Assembly: GCA_963971285.1 (NCBI GenBank)
Contig: OZ020258.1
Location: 2,046,001 to 2,110,000, forward strand
DNA length: 64,000 nt
Reading direction: 5' to 3'
Source of the DNA: Astropecten irregularis
Taxonomy: Eukaryota > Echinodermata > Asteroidea > Paxillosida > Astropectinidae
Shown here: positions 1 to 10,374 of the stretch, piece after piece
How the letters are laid out: each line of letters begins with the position of its first letter
Numbering within the stretch: position 1 is the stretch's first letter
Translations under genes and position numbers: made by a program
Notes under the pieces: model-generated
Seen by the model: the letters and a program-made list of their open reading frames with translations, nothing else
Told to the model about the DNA's origin: nothing
Databases searched by the model: none

Positions 1-268
1 CAACAACAAACAACAATAACAACAACGGCAACAGCAGCAGCAGCTACAGCTTCAACAACAACATTGACATCATCAAAAACAACAACAGCACACAACAACA
101 ATAACAAAAACAGCAGTGGCATCAATAACAATAGCAGCAGCAGCAATAACACCACCATCAACAGCAGTAGCAGGATTAACAACAACAACAACAACAACAA
201 CACCAGTAGTAGCAGCTGCAACAACAGCAGCAACAACAACAGAAGCAGTAGTATCAGTAGCAACTGAA
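1..268. repeat. Compound CAA/CAG trinucleotide microsatellite
   Basis: Nearly pure CAA, CAG and ATA/ACA triplets run from the window edge to about 268. The triplet phase creates open frames on both strands (Thr/Ala, Asn/Ser or Val/Ala runs), but none has a splice context or non-repetitive sequence that would support a coding call. It lies in the stretch following exon 3 of the LamG gene, on its 3' side. Confidence 0.85.
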
Positions 269-502
269 ATCCTACTCTCTTTGAGCGAACAAAAATCAGG
301 TTCGACAGATACACCGCATGAAGAAACTGAAAGTATCACTACTTTTACATTATAATCCTTAATTAACCGGATGAAATTTGGGAATGATCGTAGCCTGAAA
401 TTGAAAAAAAAACGTTGTTAAATGAAATTTGACTAGGCTCCTTACAAATGGATTTATAATGAAAGAGATGACGGCAAATGAAATTATTTGAGGGAAACCT
501 AC

Positions 503-3500
503 CTTGTGTGTCTTGAAGGTACAAGGTGTGGACTTCCGTGGCGTTGAAAAATCGGTAGAACATTTTGAAATCGCTCATATCGACGTCTGGGAAATATCCG
601 TAGTTGCTTGGGCTCCAGGACCTCGAAAACATGATTAGATTGTCTCTATCTTGAGTTTTAGCACCGTCGGCTCTTGTCGTCTTGTCAGATCCTACCAAAA
701 TGCCGTTCTTGTAATGTTTCAGACCAGCATCTAGCTCGAACGTGAAGGTGCAGAAGGACCATTGGTTGCTATCGGGGAAGCCTGCACCGTTTCCATCCAA
801 TGAAAATTGCTCTAAGGGCTTGTATCCTCTTACGGAAAATATGGTTATACCTGAATTCAAATAAACGACAAATCCTTTTGATTTACCGGTCTCTGCACCA
901 ATCGAGAGAATAAATCTTACTCTGGTGTCTGTAGGGGGGATTCTATTTCTCATCCAGAATGACACGGTGAAGCCTGACGTGCAGCAGGCTGGCTCAGACA
1001 TGCATTTGTCATTCATTGACCCAAAATCCACATAGCCATTTGCTGGTGCTGCTTGATTCTGAGCAGCAGCACACAGGTGATCAGAGGAGTCAAAACCATC
1101 GGTTGATTGCATGGTTCGCATTACAGACCCTGCCATTCCACCGATATTGGGGTAGATTGACGACACTGGGCCATCACAGGTAACAGGTTCATCGGCATCG
1201 ATTGAAGTCTTAGTGCTCAGGTCCCAGTAGAAGTGTGGCAGAGGGAGCATATCTATCAGAGGAAATGGGAAGAGAATTAACTACTGGTTAAAGTGTCCCT
1301 TGGCGGGTCAGTTTAGATCAAGGTCATTTCAGGTCATGTCAGGTCAGTTAAGATACCAGGTTAGGTTAGGTCATTCCAGGTCACTTAAGGTCAAGCCAGG
1401 TCAGTTCTGGTCGAGTCGCCTCGACTTTGGTCATTCCATGTCTGTTTCGGTGTCACTTTTCACTGATTTCACTAAATGTCACTAAAGCACCAACATTTGC
1501 TTAAGGACCGAAAACCTTGGTAAATAGAATCAGTATGCCACCCAAAACTCATTGTGAATGTTATTCCCGGCAAACAATGGCCGAATACAAGTCAAAAGCA
1601 CTTAACATCACATGAACATTCACATGAACATTTGGTTGGTAATGCTGTTTGATCAAAGAAGACTTTTCATGCTTAAGCAAGTTTTGTGCTAAAGCAGTTC
1701 TATGAAATTGGACCTGCAGTCACTATGCGTCATCCAACGTCAAATTGGTTTACTCTAAACAAAAGAAGCCGTTTCGTGTTCGGTCTTCAAAGTTACAAAC
1801 GTATAATAATTCAAATGAAGAAAGAATTTGTACGAACCGATTGGAGATGGACATTCGAATCGTATTTCATAGTCCAGGCATGGCTCGAGGTTGGTTTGGT
1901 CAGTCTGTCGGCACAACAGACCCCCGGTGGCCGAACAGCTAGTGGCCAGAATCTGACCGGCCGTCAAGTGGTCAGTGTGGAGGAATTTAACACGGCACTC
2001 GGACAGAGTGGGTGAATCGCACACCGCTGGAAACGCCTGCCACAGCAAACAAGTTGGATTATGAAAGTCAAAGTGGTGTAAGGGTGCGTAAATGCAGTCG
2101 TGTGAAACCAATTTTTGCAACGGAAATGCAGATTCATGGGCAAAAATACATGTATCAAGACAGATACAGTAACAGTCATCTGTGAAATTTCCAGTCCCAT
2201 ACGGCGCCCCCTTTTTGAGAAAACAGTGCACAAACGATGACGGTATTTTCATATCGATTATGAGGTTAAACAAATTTCTGGCCTTTGGTTTTACTCTTTT
2301 CTGGATAGAAACCATCGTTAAATCCTATACGTACAATCTGTGAAGATTTCTGTTTCGGTATGCTGCCAAAGTATGATCATACCTTTAACTGGGGTTTCCT
2401 TACAAGAAACAATTAGTGGACTAGCGAGAAACAGATTTTAAAATGCTTCTCTGTACTTTGTTTCTTAGATTTCATGTATATAAAGCAGTGGCTTACCGCT
2501 TGGACTACAGCATGTGTTTCATCGTCTGTACCATCCCAGGGATCATCCACGCTATACCAAGCTGTCCAGCTAGTTGGCGGCACGATAGGCGGTATCGGAG
2601 ATTCTTTAAGATATAAACATAAAACCATTTTGACCACCATCATGTCTCTTCATACGTCCAAAACAAACAATAAAACAACATTAAGAGGGTCCGCTTTAGG
2701 GGTAGTTATAGCTACACATCCCCTCAAGAGTTTTGTCTTTGACGGTATAGGGGAAAAAAGAGATAAAGACAATGATTTGACGGGCAAAATTAACAAAAAT
2801 CTTGCTATGACCCCAAAATAGTCAAACGGAACCAAATGTTAACAAACCAGAACTTAAACGGCAGATGCTTGCATGGTTGGGCTAACCATATTGATATGAT
2901 AATCGCAGGAGACAAAGAACAGAATATATTAATTGTATATATATTATACATGATTGGTAAAGGTCATAGAACAGCCGATTCACACTGTGTCCAAGCCAAC
3001 ATGTACTAAAATAACACACCTGTGAAAATTTGAGCTCAATCGGACATCTGAGTTACGAGAAAATAGCGAAAAACCATGTGAATTTTTCTTATAAAACATA
3101 AAGAATGGTTTTGATCTTACCCCGAAATCAAAACTGTTTTCGCTCGTATTTCTGTACAAATACACAATTTCATGCGGAAATATTTTAAGGGCATGTTTTA
3201 ACCAGTACCATCTTCATATCCTGTAAGTTATACGTAAATCTGTGATCATTTCTATTTGGGTATGTTACCAATCCTGAACTTTACATTTAACCCTAACAAT
3301 TGAGATCCTGAGATAAATTATTACGGAATGACGACATCCAGAAATCAAGATGACGACATGCTGAGATAATTTATCACGGAATGACGGCATCACAAAATCA
3401 ACATGTCGAAATCCTGAGATAATTCATCACGGAATGAAGACATTACAAAATCAACATGTTGACATCCTGAGATAATTTATCACGGAATGATGACATCACA

Positions 3501-6500
3501 AAATCAACATGTCGACATCGTGAGATAATTTATTTATTTATCTCTGATATTTATCCAGGGTACTTATTCACCAAAGGGTGGTCTTCCATAAGGCCCTGAC
3601 AGGCCCTGATAGGTTTAAAATGAAAACAGATTACATACAGACATTTACAAGAAAACCAATAAAAATAACAATTAAATCAATTAAAAGGGGAAATAGTAAA
3701 AGACAAAACAGTCACAAAAAAATAAAAAGTGCAAACAGGAGAAATTATAGGTAATACACGTTACGCAATCAGCACTACAAAAAAATTATCACGGGATAAC
3801 GATATCATAAAATCAAGATGTCGACATCCTGAGATAATTTATCGCGGTATGACGACATCACTAAATCAACATGTCGACATCCTAAGGTATTTTATCGCGG
3901 GATGACGACATCACTAAATCAACATGTCGACATCCTAAGGTATTTTATCACGGGATGACGACATCACAAAATCAACATGTCGACATCCTAAGGTATTTTA
4001 TCACGGGATGACGACATCACTAAATCAACATGTCGACATCCTAAGGTATTTTATCACGGGATGACGACATCACTAAATCAACATGTCGACATCGTAAGGT
4101 ATTTTATCGCGGAATGACGACATCACTAAATCAACATGTCGACATCCTAAGGTATTTTATCACGGGATGACGACATCACAAAATCAACATGTCGACATCC
4201 TCTAAAATCCTCTCGGGAATACGTTTTTCCTGATGGTGTTTGAATTGCAACTTTGAACATATTTGCTAATTACAGAGGGTCTATGCAGAACCGTTCCGGT
4301 ACCAGTTTAAAGAGGTAATGTTATTATCATTCCGTGATAAATTATCTTAAAATGTCCTCATCTTAATTGCCTATACTATGTCTTATTTCCTAGATAATTT
4401 GTCTCAGGAATTCGGATGGCACCTCTAGAGCTCCGTAATTATCAAAATGAGAAGAATATCATTTGAACACAATCTGAGCCTTGTTTGCCGCGTCTTTTCC
4501 ATTTTTAAGTCTTGTTTCGTTTTTTCGTAAAACGAAATTCAACAAAATAATCAATATGCTTTTATTATTTTAAAGATGCGAATGGTTAAAGGAAAAATAA
4601 AGCGTTTATGAACATAAAATAAATTTGCAAAAATATCCTTCCAAAAACATAAAACTGTAAACAAAACCAAGACTGGGCTCTGTGGTGGACATCAGACTGA
4701 GCTAATTTTTTTACAAATTTAATTTTAAAAAAGAAATCTGCCGAGGCAGTTAAGTAGATAATCGCCAACGTAGGGCTGGGTAGCTTAGTTGGCAGAGAGC
4801 CGTTACGGTATTCAGGAGGTCGCCGGTTTGAATCCCGCTCCAGTCAATTTTTATTTGTTGACTTTTCATTCATATTTGTTTTTATTTGTTAACGTTAGCT
4901 AATTCGGGTAAGGATAATTCCATTCTTTGTTTTTTGTCAAAGAAATGCAGATTCATGGGCAGAAATATTAAGAAAGATACAGTAACAGTCATCTGTGAAC
5001 ATTACAGTCCCATACGATGCCCACTTTTTGAGAAAACAGTGAAAAATTCCCACAGTATTTTTTTTTTTTAATCTTCTCACCATTATTTTCTATCTTTAAA
5101 AGATTAAAATTGTTTTTGGTCATTGGTTTTACTATTTTCTGGATAAATACAGCATTTCAGGTAGCATTTCACGATATGTTTCTCCCATTGCCATCTTTAT
5201 ACCCGTTAGTTGCAAAGCATTACAACTTCATTATTGATCATTATTTTAGGCCCTATCTAATGCTGTGTATATTTCTTTAAATATTCATCAATGTAAGAAC
5301 AATGAATCATTTCATTAGAAATGTGAGCAAAGAAATTATTGACTGGAGATAGAATCGAACCTGCAACCCCCGGAAAACCATCCAGCAGGTTCGAATCCCG
5401 GTCCCGTCAATTCTTCTGGGGTCCCTTTCTCTTTCTTTTTGCATCCCTGCTATTAGTTACCGTGGCTGCGCGGAAATCTTCCGCGACCACTTTCGGCCTG
5501 TTAGTTTTACATCATAATTGTTCGTAAGTTGAGAGGGATGTTATTTTATCGTGCGTTCTCATTGGACCTAGTCTTACAAATTTACTGGAAAGTCGCTGTA
5601 ATTTAATTTCGAAAAATCCAATATGAACGGGGTTTTTGATTCCAGAACATAAATCCAAAATTGCTTCTCTCAATAATCAAGTGGTAAAATGGGTAGCCCA
5701 TCCCTCGTGAAAGCAATGGTGATTGCGATGAAATGGAATTATTATACGTTCACATGCAACATATTGAAATGGACTCGTTAAGATAGGTAGAATTATACTG
5801 CAGTGTACGTAATAAAACATCATTGTTGGTGAATAAACTATGCGTGATACAGTGGCGTATCTAGAGGGGAAACGGTGCTCAGGGCAAGCGCTGAAATTGC
5901 TCATCTGATTCCTATTTCTGATGCCAATGGGATAAAAGTCAGACAATTTAAAATGTGAATCTGTCTTTGTTTATTAATTAGGTTAGATTTCCATTAATTT
6001 TAATAGTTCAGGTCCCCATTGTTCTTTTTTCTTCCTTTTAATTTCCCCTTTCCGTTTTTGCGCACCTATAAAGTGACGCCTGAGGCACTGTCCCAATGTG
6101 CCCTTTTACCAAGATACGCCACTGGTGTGCTAAACACATGCAAACTTTAGTGAGTACTCACCATCAACGCACTGAGACGAAGCAAGGCCCATGCAGAGAA
6201 AAAGTGCCTGTTGGAGAAAAGAAAATTGTAAAAATTTAAGAAATTAATCATTATTGCAGCATTGCTGCGCGTATTGATGAAATGATCCTTGGGATATAGC
6301 GGTATGTGCGTGGTTTCATGGCTTCTGAGTGCCAAACGAACAAAGATGATTGACTTTAAGGGACACCACCAACGTAGGGCTGGATGGCTCAGTTGATAGA
6401 GCGCATGTACGGTATCCAGATGGTCGCCGGTTCGAATCCCGCTCCAGTCAATTTTTCTTTGTTCACTTTTCAATGACATTATGGCACTTGTCAGCTATCA

Positions 6501-6721
6501 AACAACCACAAAGGTCAGAATGTGGTTCCGTAGCATTTTCTCTGAATGTTTTTCGTAATAATGATAACTAGTATAGCTGTGTTGGCCCTTGCTATACCAT
6601 GCGTCGGTGTATATATTTAGCTTTCAGTTGATTCATTATTTGCCAGCCAGTCATTTTCAGTCTGGGAACGCCAGAAAATGAAACTCACCAGAAAAACGAT
6701 CACCGGATATCCGGTGTCCAT
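503..6721 (-). CDS. Secreted LamG-like (concanavalin A fold) protein, 5' part of gene, exons 1-3
   Basis: Three minus-strand exons join in frame: 6721-6689 (33 nt, ATG, donor GTGAGT), 6207-6162 (46 nt, acceptor CAACAG, donor GTGAGT) and 1252-503 (750 nt, acceptor TGATAG, donor GTAGGT). They encode 276 residues and the frame continues off the left edge. Residues 1-23 look like a signal peptide (core IVFLALFLCMGLASS, ending SQC) split over two tiny exons. Residues ~30-275 resemble a LamG/pentraxin-like jelly-roll: it begins with FYWDLS, has GFTVSFWMR, then QWSFCTFTFELDAGLKHYKNG and VDMSDFKMFYRFFNATEV, a typical order of strands for this fold. About eight cysteines suggest disulphides. Such domains bind carbohydrate or protein ligands outside the cell and occur in adhesion GPCRs, polycystin relatives and matrix proteins, so the full protein type cannot be decided here. 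Intron 2 carries a hAT MITE, satellite and AGGTCA arrays. Confidence 0.8.
1305..1438. promoter_or_regulatory. Ten-bp-period AGGTCA array (DR4-spaced nuclear receptor half-sites)
   Basis: Seven exact AGGTCA hexamers start at 1321, 1331, 1341, 1368, 1378, 1388 and 1398, with near matches at 1305, 1315, 1358, 1363, 1408 and 1428. Successive hexamers are separated by exactly 4 nt, the direct-repeat spacing used by TR/LXR-type RXR heterodimers. It sits in intron 2, about 50 bp upstream of LamG exon 3. Whether it is functional or only a minisatellite is not shown by sequence. Confidence 0.55.
1484..1716. mobile_element. Family E foldback MITE copy
   Basis: Carries the family E body (CTTGGTAAATA, CAAACAATGGCCGAA, TTTGATCAA) and ends TCTATGAAATTGGACC. 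Related copies lie at 30690-30931, 51543-51740 and 59575-59816. Confidence 0.65.
2108..2390. mobile_element. MITE-A copy, degenerate
   Basis: Shares GCAGATTCATGGGCAAAAAT, GACAGATACAGTAACAGTCA and TTTTTGAGAAAACAGTG with other MITE-A copies and ends in CATACC followed by TTAA. The left terminus is eroded. Confidence 0.7.
2391..2940. other. Intron 2 of the LamG gene, no feature seen
   Basis: Unique-looking sequence. Short open frames on both strands have no recognisable domain or paired splice sites. Confidence 0.5.
2942..3296. mobile_element. MITE-B copy
   Basis: Contains the MITE-B landmarks ATTATACATGATTGGTAAAG, TTTGAGCTCAATCGGACATC and ATAAAGAATGGTTTTGATCT, and ends GTTACCAATCCTGAAC. Its right half is the module shared with MITE-A. 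Confidence 0.75.
3298..4205. repeat. 53-bp satellite array, interrupted
   Basis: The unit starts GATGACGACATCACTAAATC and includes ATGTCGACATCCTAAGGTAT; units begin every 53 bp (e.g. 3901, 3954). About a dozen complete or partial units lie on either side of an insertion at 3527-3790. Units before the insertion carry GAGATAATTTATCACGG in place of AAGGTATTTTATCACGG, so the flanks belong to two variant classes. A short inverted remnant is at 4320-4350. Confidence 0.9.
3527..3790 (-). mobile_element. 5'-truncated non-LTR retrotransposon 3' end inside the satellite
   Basis: Read on the minus strand it contains GGCCTTATGGAAGACCACCC, then CCCTGGATAAATATCAGAGA and a (TAAA)n tail, the usual 3' layout of CR1/L2-like elements. 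Flanking sequence on both sides is 53-bp satellite, so it inserted into the array. No intact coding sequence remains. Confidence 0.6.
4770..4858 (+). mobile_element. tRNA-like SINE, family 1 copy
   Basis: GGGCTGGGTAGCTTAGTTGG resembles an A box and GCCGGTTTGAATCCCGCTCC a B box. Family members at 6294, 54752, 56567 and 60104 share the same body, so this is a dispersed element and not a tRNA gene. Confidence 0.75.
4925..5215. mobile_element. MITE-A copy, right end degenerate
   Basis: Carries AGAAATGCAGATTCATGGGC, CAGTAACAGTCATCTGTGAA and CACTTTTTGAGAAAACAGTG in family order, but lacks the terminal ACCAAAGTATGATACTACC. Confidence 0.65.
5339..5410. repeat. Small palindrome built from two B-box-like segments
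   Basis: AGAATCGAACCTGCAA and CAGCAGGTTCGAATCCCGGT face each other, so the segment is a foldback of SINE-like B-box sequence. No tRNA can be folded from it. Confidence 0.5.
5850..6124. mobile_element. hAT-type MITE, ~275 bp
   Basis: Starts CAGTGGCGTATCTAG and ends AAGATACGCCACTG, giving 11-13 bp inverted termini. Flanking octamers GCGTGATA and GTGTGCTA agree at 6 of 8 positions, consistent with an aged 8-bp hAT target duplication. It ends only 38 bp from LamG exon 2, in intron 2. The same terminal motif is at 39393-39583. Confidence 0.75.
6294..6478 (+). mobile_element. tRNA-like SINE, family 1, long form with 5' head
   Basis: Head GTTTCATGGCTTCTGAGTGC is followed by AGGGACACCACCAACGTAGG, then A-box-like GGCTGGATGGCTCAGTTG and B-box GCCGGTTCGAATCCCGCTCC, with tail CAATTTTTCTTTGTTCAC. 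It lies in LamG intron 1. Confidence 0.8.
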
Positions 6722-6900
6722 TTTGTAATTTTTTCAGCAGTCAACCAAATCCAGAATATGATCGCCTAGTCAAGTTACATTCAATAGGTCTTTAAACAGT
6801 ATGACAGACAAGGCATGTGAGTCTTCACTTGAACTCCGCAGCGACCAGTCCCATTGTCTAGCAATGGTCCTCAATCACTGAAAGTCATTTGACGCACTGC

Positions 6901-6909
6901 TATATAAAG
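6901..6909 (+). promoter_or_regulatory. TATA-like box, orientation ambiguous
   Basis: TATATAAAGG matches the TATA consensus on the plus strand, about 180 bp upstream of the LamG start codon on the opposite strand. TATATA is palindromic, so it could serve the minus-strand LamG promoter with a ~150-nt leader, or a short plus-strand transcript. Confidence 0.3.
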
Positions 6910-7435
6910 GCAGACCAGTGCGTACAGACTGATCATAGTAATCGTGGGAGCAGAAGGGGGTTTAATGAAGGAGAAATCACCCATTGATCAACCTATCTTC
7001 CCCGATCAGAAACTGGGTGAAAACCGCCAAGGCACTACCGCTATTGCCTTCCCCACTTAGACCCGTGCGCTAATTAAGAATAATTGCGCGACCTACCATT
7101 TTGTTACCAAAACGTCAATATTGGACGAGGTTGCCGAAAGATGTACCTGGTTTCGGCGTTTGTTATGAAAACATTGGCGGTTGCTGGGATGTCTGACATT
7201 TAGAATATTTACCAGTGCACATAAATATCGTAAACAGAATCATGAATGCTTTTACTTTGGGAAAGGTTTTAAACAAACGGAGACTATAGGTCTTTAGAGC
7301 ACAGCCTATTTGAGACGTGAATTTTAGCAGAAACCTACCCTCCTACAGATTCAAACCACCATAGAATAATACACGGTGGACTTGCAGGCTGGTTCAAAGT
7401 TAAATACACCTCCCAAGTTTCATAAGCATTTATCG

Positions 7436-7945
7436 GGCGATTCCCATGAAAATAATAGTGCGCCTTCAAGAGTTGACCAAACACAATTCACGGAATTTGT
7501 CAACAATACACGGGTTTACACTTCGGCGGCCATCTTAGATTTTGATCACAACTTCAAAACGAGGCACTTCCACCCATGCGCACTTTTCGAAGTGTAACCC
7601 GTGTATTGAGAAATTACAATACACGGGTTTACACTTCAGCGGTTTTGATCACAACTTCAAAACGAGGCATTATCACGCATCCGCTTTTTTCGAAGTGTAA
7701 ACCCGTGTATACACGGGTATACCGCCAAAGTGTAAACCCGTGTGTTGTCTTCAACAATGGACGGGCTTACACTTCGAAAAGTGCGCATGCGTGGAAGTGC
7801 CTCGTTTTGAAGTTGCGATCAAAATCTAAGATGGCCGCCATAGTGTAAACCCGTGTATTAATGTGCGCAAAGTGTCAACAAATTTCGTGCACTGTGATTG
7901 GCCAACGCGTTGCAAACTCTTGGAGGCGCACTGTTTGGAATCGCC
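7436..7945. mobile_element. Family M MITE copy split by an inner foldback
   Basis: Outer termini GGCGATTCCCATGAAAATAA and its counterpart GGCGCACTGTTTGGAATCGC are inverted; next to them lie AGTGCGCCTTCAAGAG and TGCAAACTCTTGGAGGCGCA. The arms match family M copies at 33595, 35244 and 56966. The centre is occupied by a different foldback (7504-7859). Confidence 0.75.
7504..7859. mobile_element. Composite foldback element with TACACGGGTTTACACTTC arms
   Basis: ATACACGGGTTTACACTTC occurs at 7505 and 7618, and its reverse complement GAAGTGTAAACCCGTGTAT near 7693, with variants near 7590, 7730 and 7842. The inner segments GATTTTGATCACAACTTCAA and GAAGTTGCGATCAAAATC are also inverted. It looks like two or three foldbacks stacked together inside the family M element. 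Confidence 0.75.
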
Positions 7946-7948
7946 TGA

Positions 7949-8348
7949 AGCCCCTAGCCCCTAGCCCCTAGCCCCTAGCCCATAGCTCATAGCACATAGC
8001 CCATAGCCCATAGTCCATAGCCCCTAGCCCCTAGCCCACAGCCCCTAGCCCCTAGCCCATAGCCCATAGCCCATAGCCCATAGCCCCATAGCCCATAACC
8101 CATAGCCCATAGCCCATAGCCCATAGCCCATAGCCCATAGCCCATAGCCCATAACCCATAGCCCATAGCCCCTAGCCCCTAGCCCCTAGCCCCTAGCCCA
8201 TAGCCCATAGCCCCATAGCCCATAACCCATAGCCCATAGCCCATAGCCCATAGCCCATAGCCCATAGCCCATAGCCCATAGCCCATAACCCATAGCCCAT
8301 AGCCCATAGCCCATAGCCCATAGCCCATAGTCCATAGCCCATAGCCCC
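7949..8348. repeat. 400-bp array of 7-bp TAGCCCA/TAGCCCC units
   Basis: Heptamers TAGCCCC, TAGCCCA and TAACCCA alternate with only a few out-of-phase bases. The array starts right after the family M element. It creates a false minus-strand open frame of repeated GYGLWAM. Confidence 0.9.
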
Positions 8349-10374
8349 GATCAAGTGTTAGTCGTGGCAGTAATATTGGACAAATTAGGCCATTTCCTAA
8401 GAAATGTTTAGTCACTCATCACAACTCGGATGTTTTTTCATGAAGTCATTGAACTCAACGGGGAAAGCCGAAAGAAGACCATGCATTTCAAAGACCATGC
8501 AACTCCAGCTTCCAACAGCTTGCCATTCTTTCTATGACATACCACAGCAAACCTCATCAAGCTTGATGCAAATGATTAATACTGTGCTCAAGTCATTTAT
8601 TCTCTGCGTGTGATTTTGCTAATTTTAAGTGAGTGTGATTATTGTGTTCATCCTCTTTCTGAGCTGCAAAATTAATGAGAAATGTCATGGAATCGGTGTT
8701 GCAGAAAGAATGCAAATATTTTCCTGTAATATTCTTGTCACATGAAAACAATATTTATAAACAGATGCTATCAACAGAATTTACCGGCGAATCTCGTTGG
8801 TCGCATGAGGGCGCTATTGATTCATACACTGCCATTAAGGAGGTGCACCACACTAAGAAAACTACCATTTACCTTAGTGTAAAATACCTCAACTTCACAG
8901 TTCAAAATACCCCATCCTGGAGTCTCTCAGTTTTTGCTGCAATATTGCAAATAATAGTTTGAACCCTCATCTACCCAATTCTTTTAAATTTTTCTTTTTT
9001 TAGCCGATTACATTTTTGGCAAATTGCAAGAAGAAAATACCCCGAAATGTCCCTTTTCCCATAAGTTTTAACAAAGCAACCCTCCACGTTCAAAACAATG
9101 TAGAGCCAGATTTTAAGCCAAAATATCTCACGGTCTCCACAACAGCCCGAAGCACTGAACCCCCAGGTTGTGATAACCCGTCATAATTACACAATAATGG
9201 TATTAGTTGCATGACTCCTAAAAATGCATATTTTAACAAACATTATTTTGAGGATACACAGATAGTCAAGGAGCATGGACAATGAAAAAAATGACTTCTC
9301 AACTCCGACCACATCTAAGGTCTGACTTAAGAAATTGATGGAGCAGACCTCAGGGAACATTTCTAGGTACTATGTGACCTCAAATTGCGGTAGCACTTTT
9401 GTGTAATATCCCCAAAATTATTGTAATATTTCCCCAAATTTTTTTAAGAAAAACAGAAGAAAATTCAACAAACGGGTTTAAGCTCTTGCTTCTGACTTAT
9501 TTTTGTTTAATGTTATTTCTCTGTGAATGGATTACGAATGATATAATCACATAATCATTCACCAAAATACATAACAATGACTTGGGGGCAGAAAATACGA
9601 CCACGCCCCTTTTTCAGTTGCATTGTGGGAACGTTATTCTTGTTTTTTGTTGTTCCTCAAACGATACCACATTTTCTCAAACGTGATACCACAACTCAAT
9701 ATGGAGTCACATACTACCTACATGTAGCAAAGCTGTTAATGATATAAACTTTCATTTTATGAAGTCAACTTTAGATGTAGTGGGTGTTTAGCTAACTCCT
9801 TAATAAGAGGGTTTTCAGAACTTTGCTCTTTGACTAATTGGGGTATGGGGACGGACGTACGGTGTCGAAGGCTTGCGACGAGGGGTTTGTTAGCAACTCT
9901 GCAGTAACAAATTAGACCATTTCCTAAAGTTCTCTGGTCACACATTACAACGCAGACTCAGATTTATTCGTGAGGTCTTGAACTTCCCTGGGTCGTTACA
10001 ATACGATAAAGCATCTGATATTGATAAACACGCGGTTGAGAAAATTGTTCAACTGCATGTTTCCCTCCCGATAATCGCGTGAGCTCACGAAGGATCCAAA
10101 TAATTAACATAAATTTTCCCACTTGACCAATCTCGGGGATGGCCCCTGAGTGACGCAGGGGTGAAACTGATAAGCCCCGTTTCCCACTTGAAATGTTCAC
10201 CCCTCCGTCACCCACGAGCCACCCCTGAGTCATCCCCTAAATTGCCTTTTCTCCGGGGTTAGTTCAACCATAGAGCTAGGCTAGCTCGGGACCAGGGTTG
10301 AAATTTTCACCCCGGGACGGCTCCGGTGTGCGTTTGCCCCGGGGATGAGCGCTCTAGTGGGAAAAGGCCTTTAT
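8349..10374. other. Intergenic, no gene seen
   Basis: Open frames are short and without domains. 8371-8458 and 9903-9985 are diverged copies of one another (both contain AATTAG(G/A)CCATTTCCTAA). 10130-10370 is locally C- and G-rich with several CCCC/GGGG blocks but no recognisable element. Confidence 0.5.

Noticed and set aside
64..355. Thr-, Asn- or Val-rich frames at the left edge
   Set aside because: Pure triplet repeat open on both strands; no splice sites or non-repeat protein sequence.
3298..4205. CRISPR-like array
   Set aside because: Units are contiguous 53-bp satellites without spacers, in eukaryotic DNA.
6360..6450. tRNA gene
   Set aside because: A- and B-box-like motifs are present but the sequence cannot form a proper acceptor stem, and four other copies share non-tRNA flanks, so it is a SINE. 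The same applies at 4770, 36551, 45989, 54752, 56567 and 60104.
7949..8348. Interstitial telomere
   Set aside because: The unit is a heptamer TAGCCCA/C (TGGGCTA on the other strand), not TTAGGG.
8179..8415. 78-residue minus-strand frame with repeated GYGLWAM
   Set aside because: It is a translation of the 7-bp TAGCCCN array; the frame survives only because the unit lacks stops in that phase.
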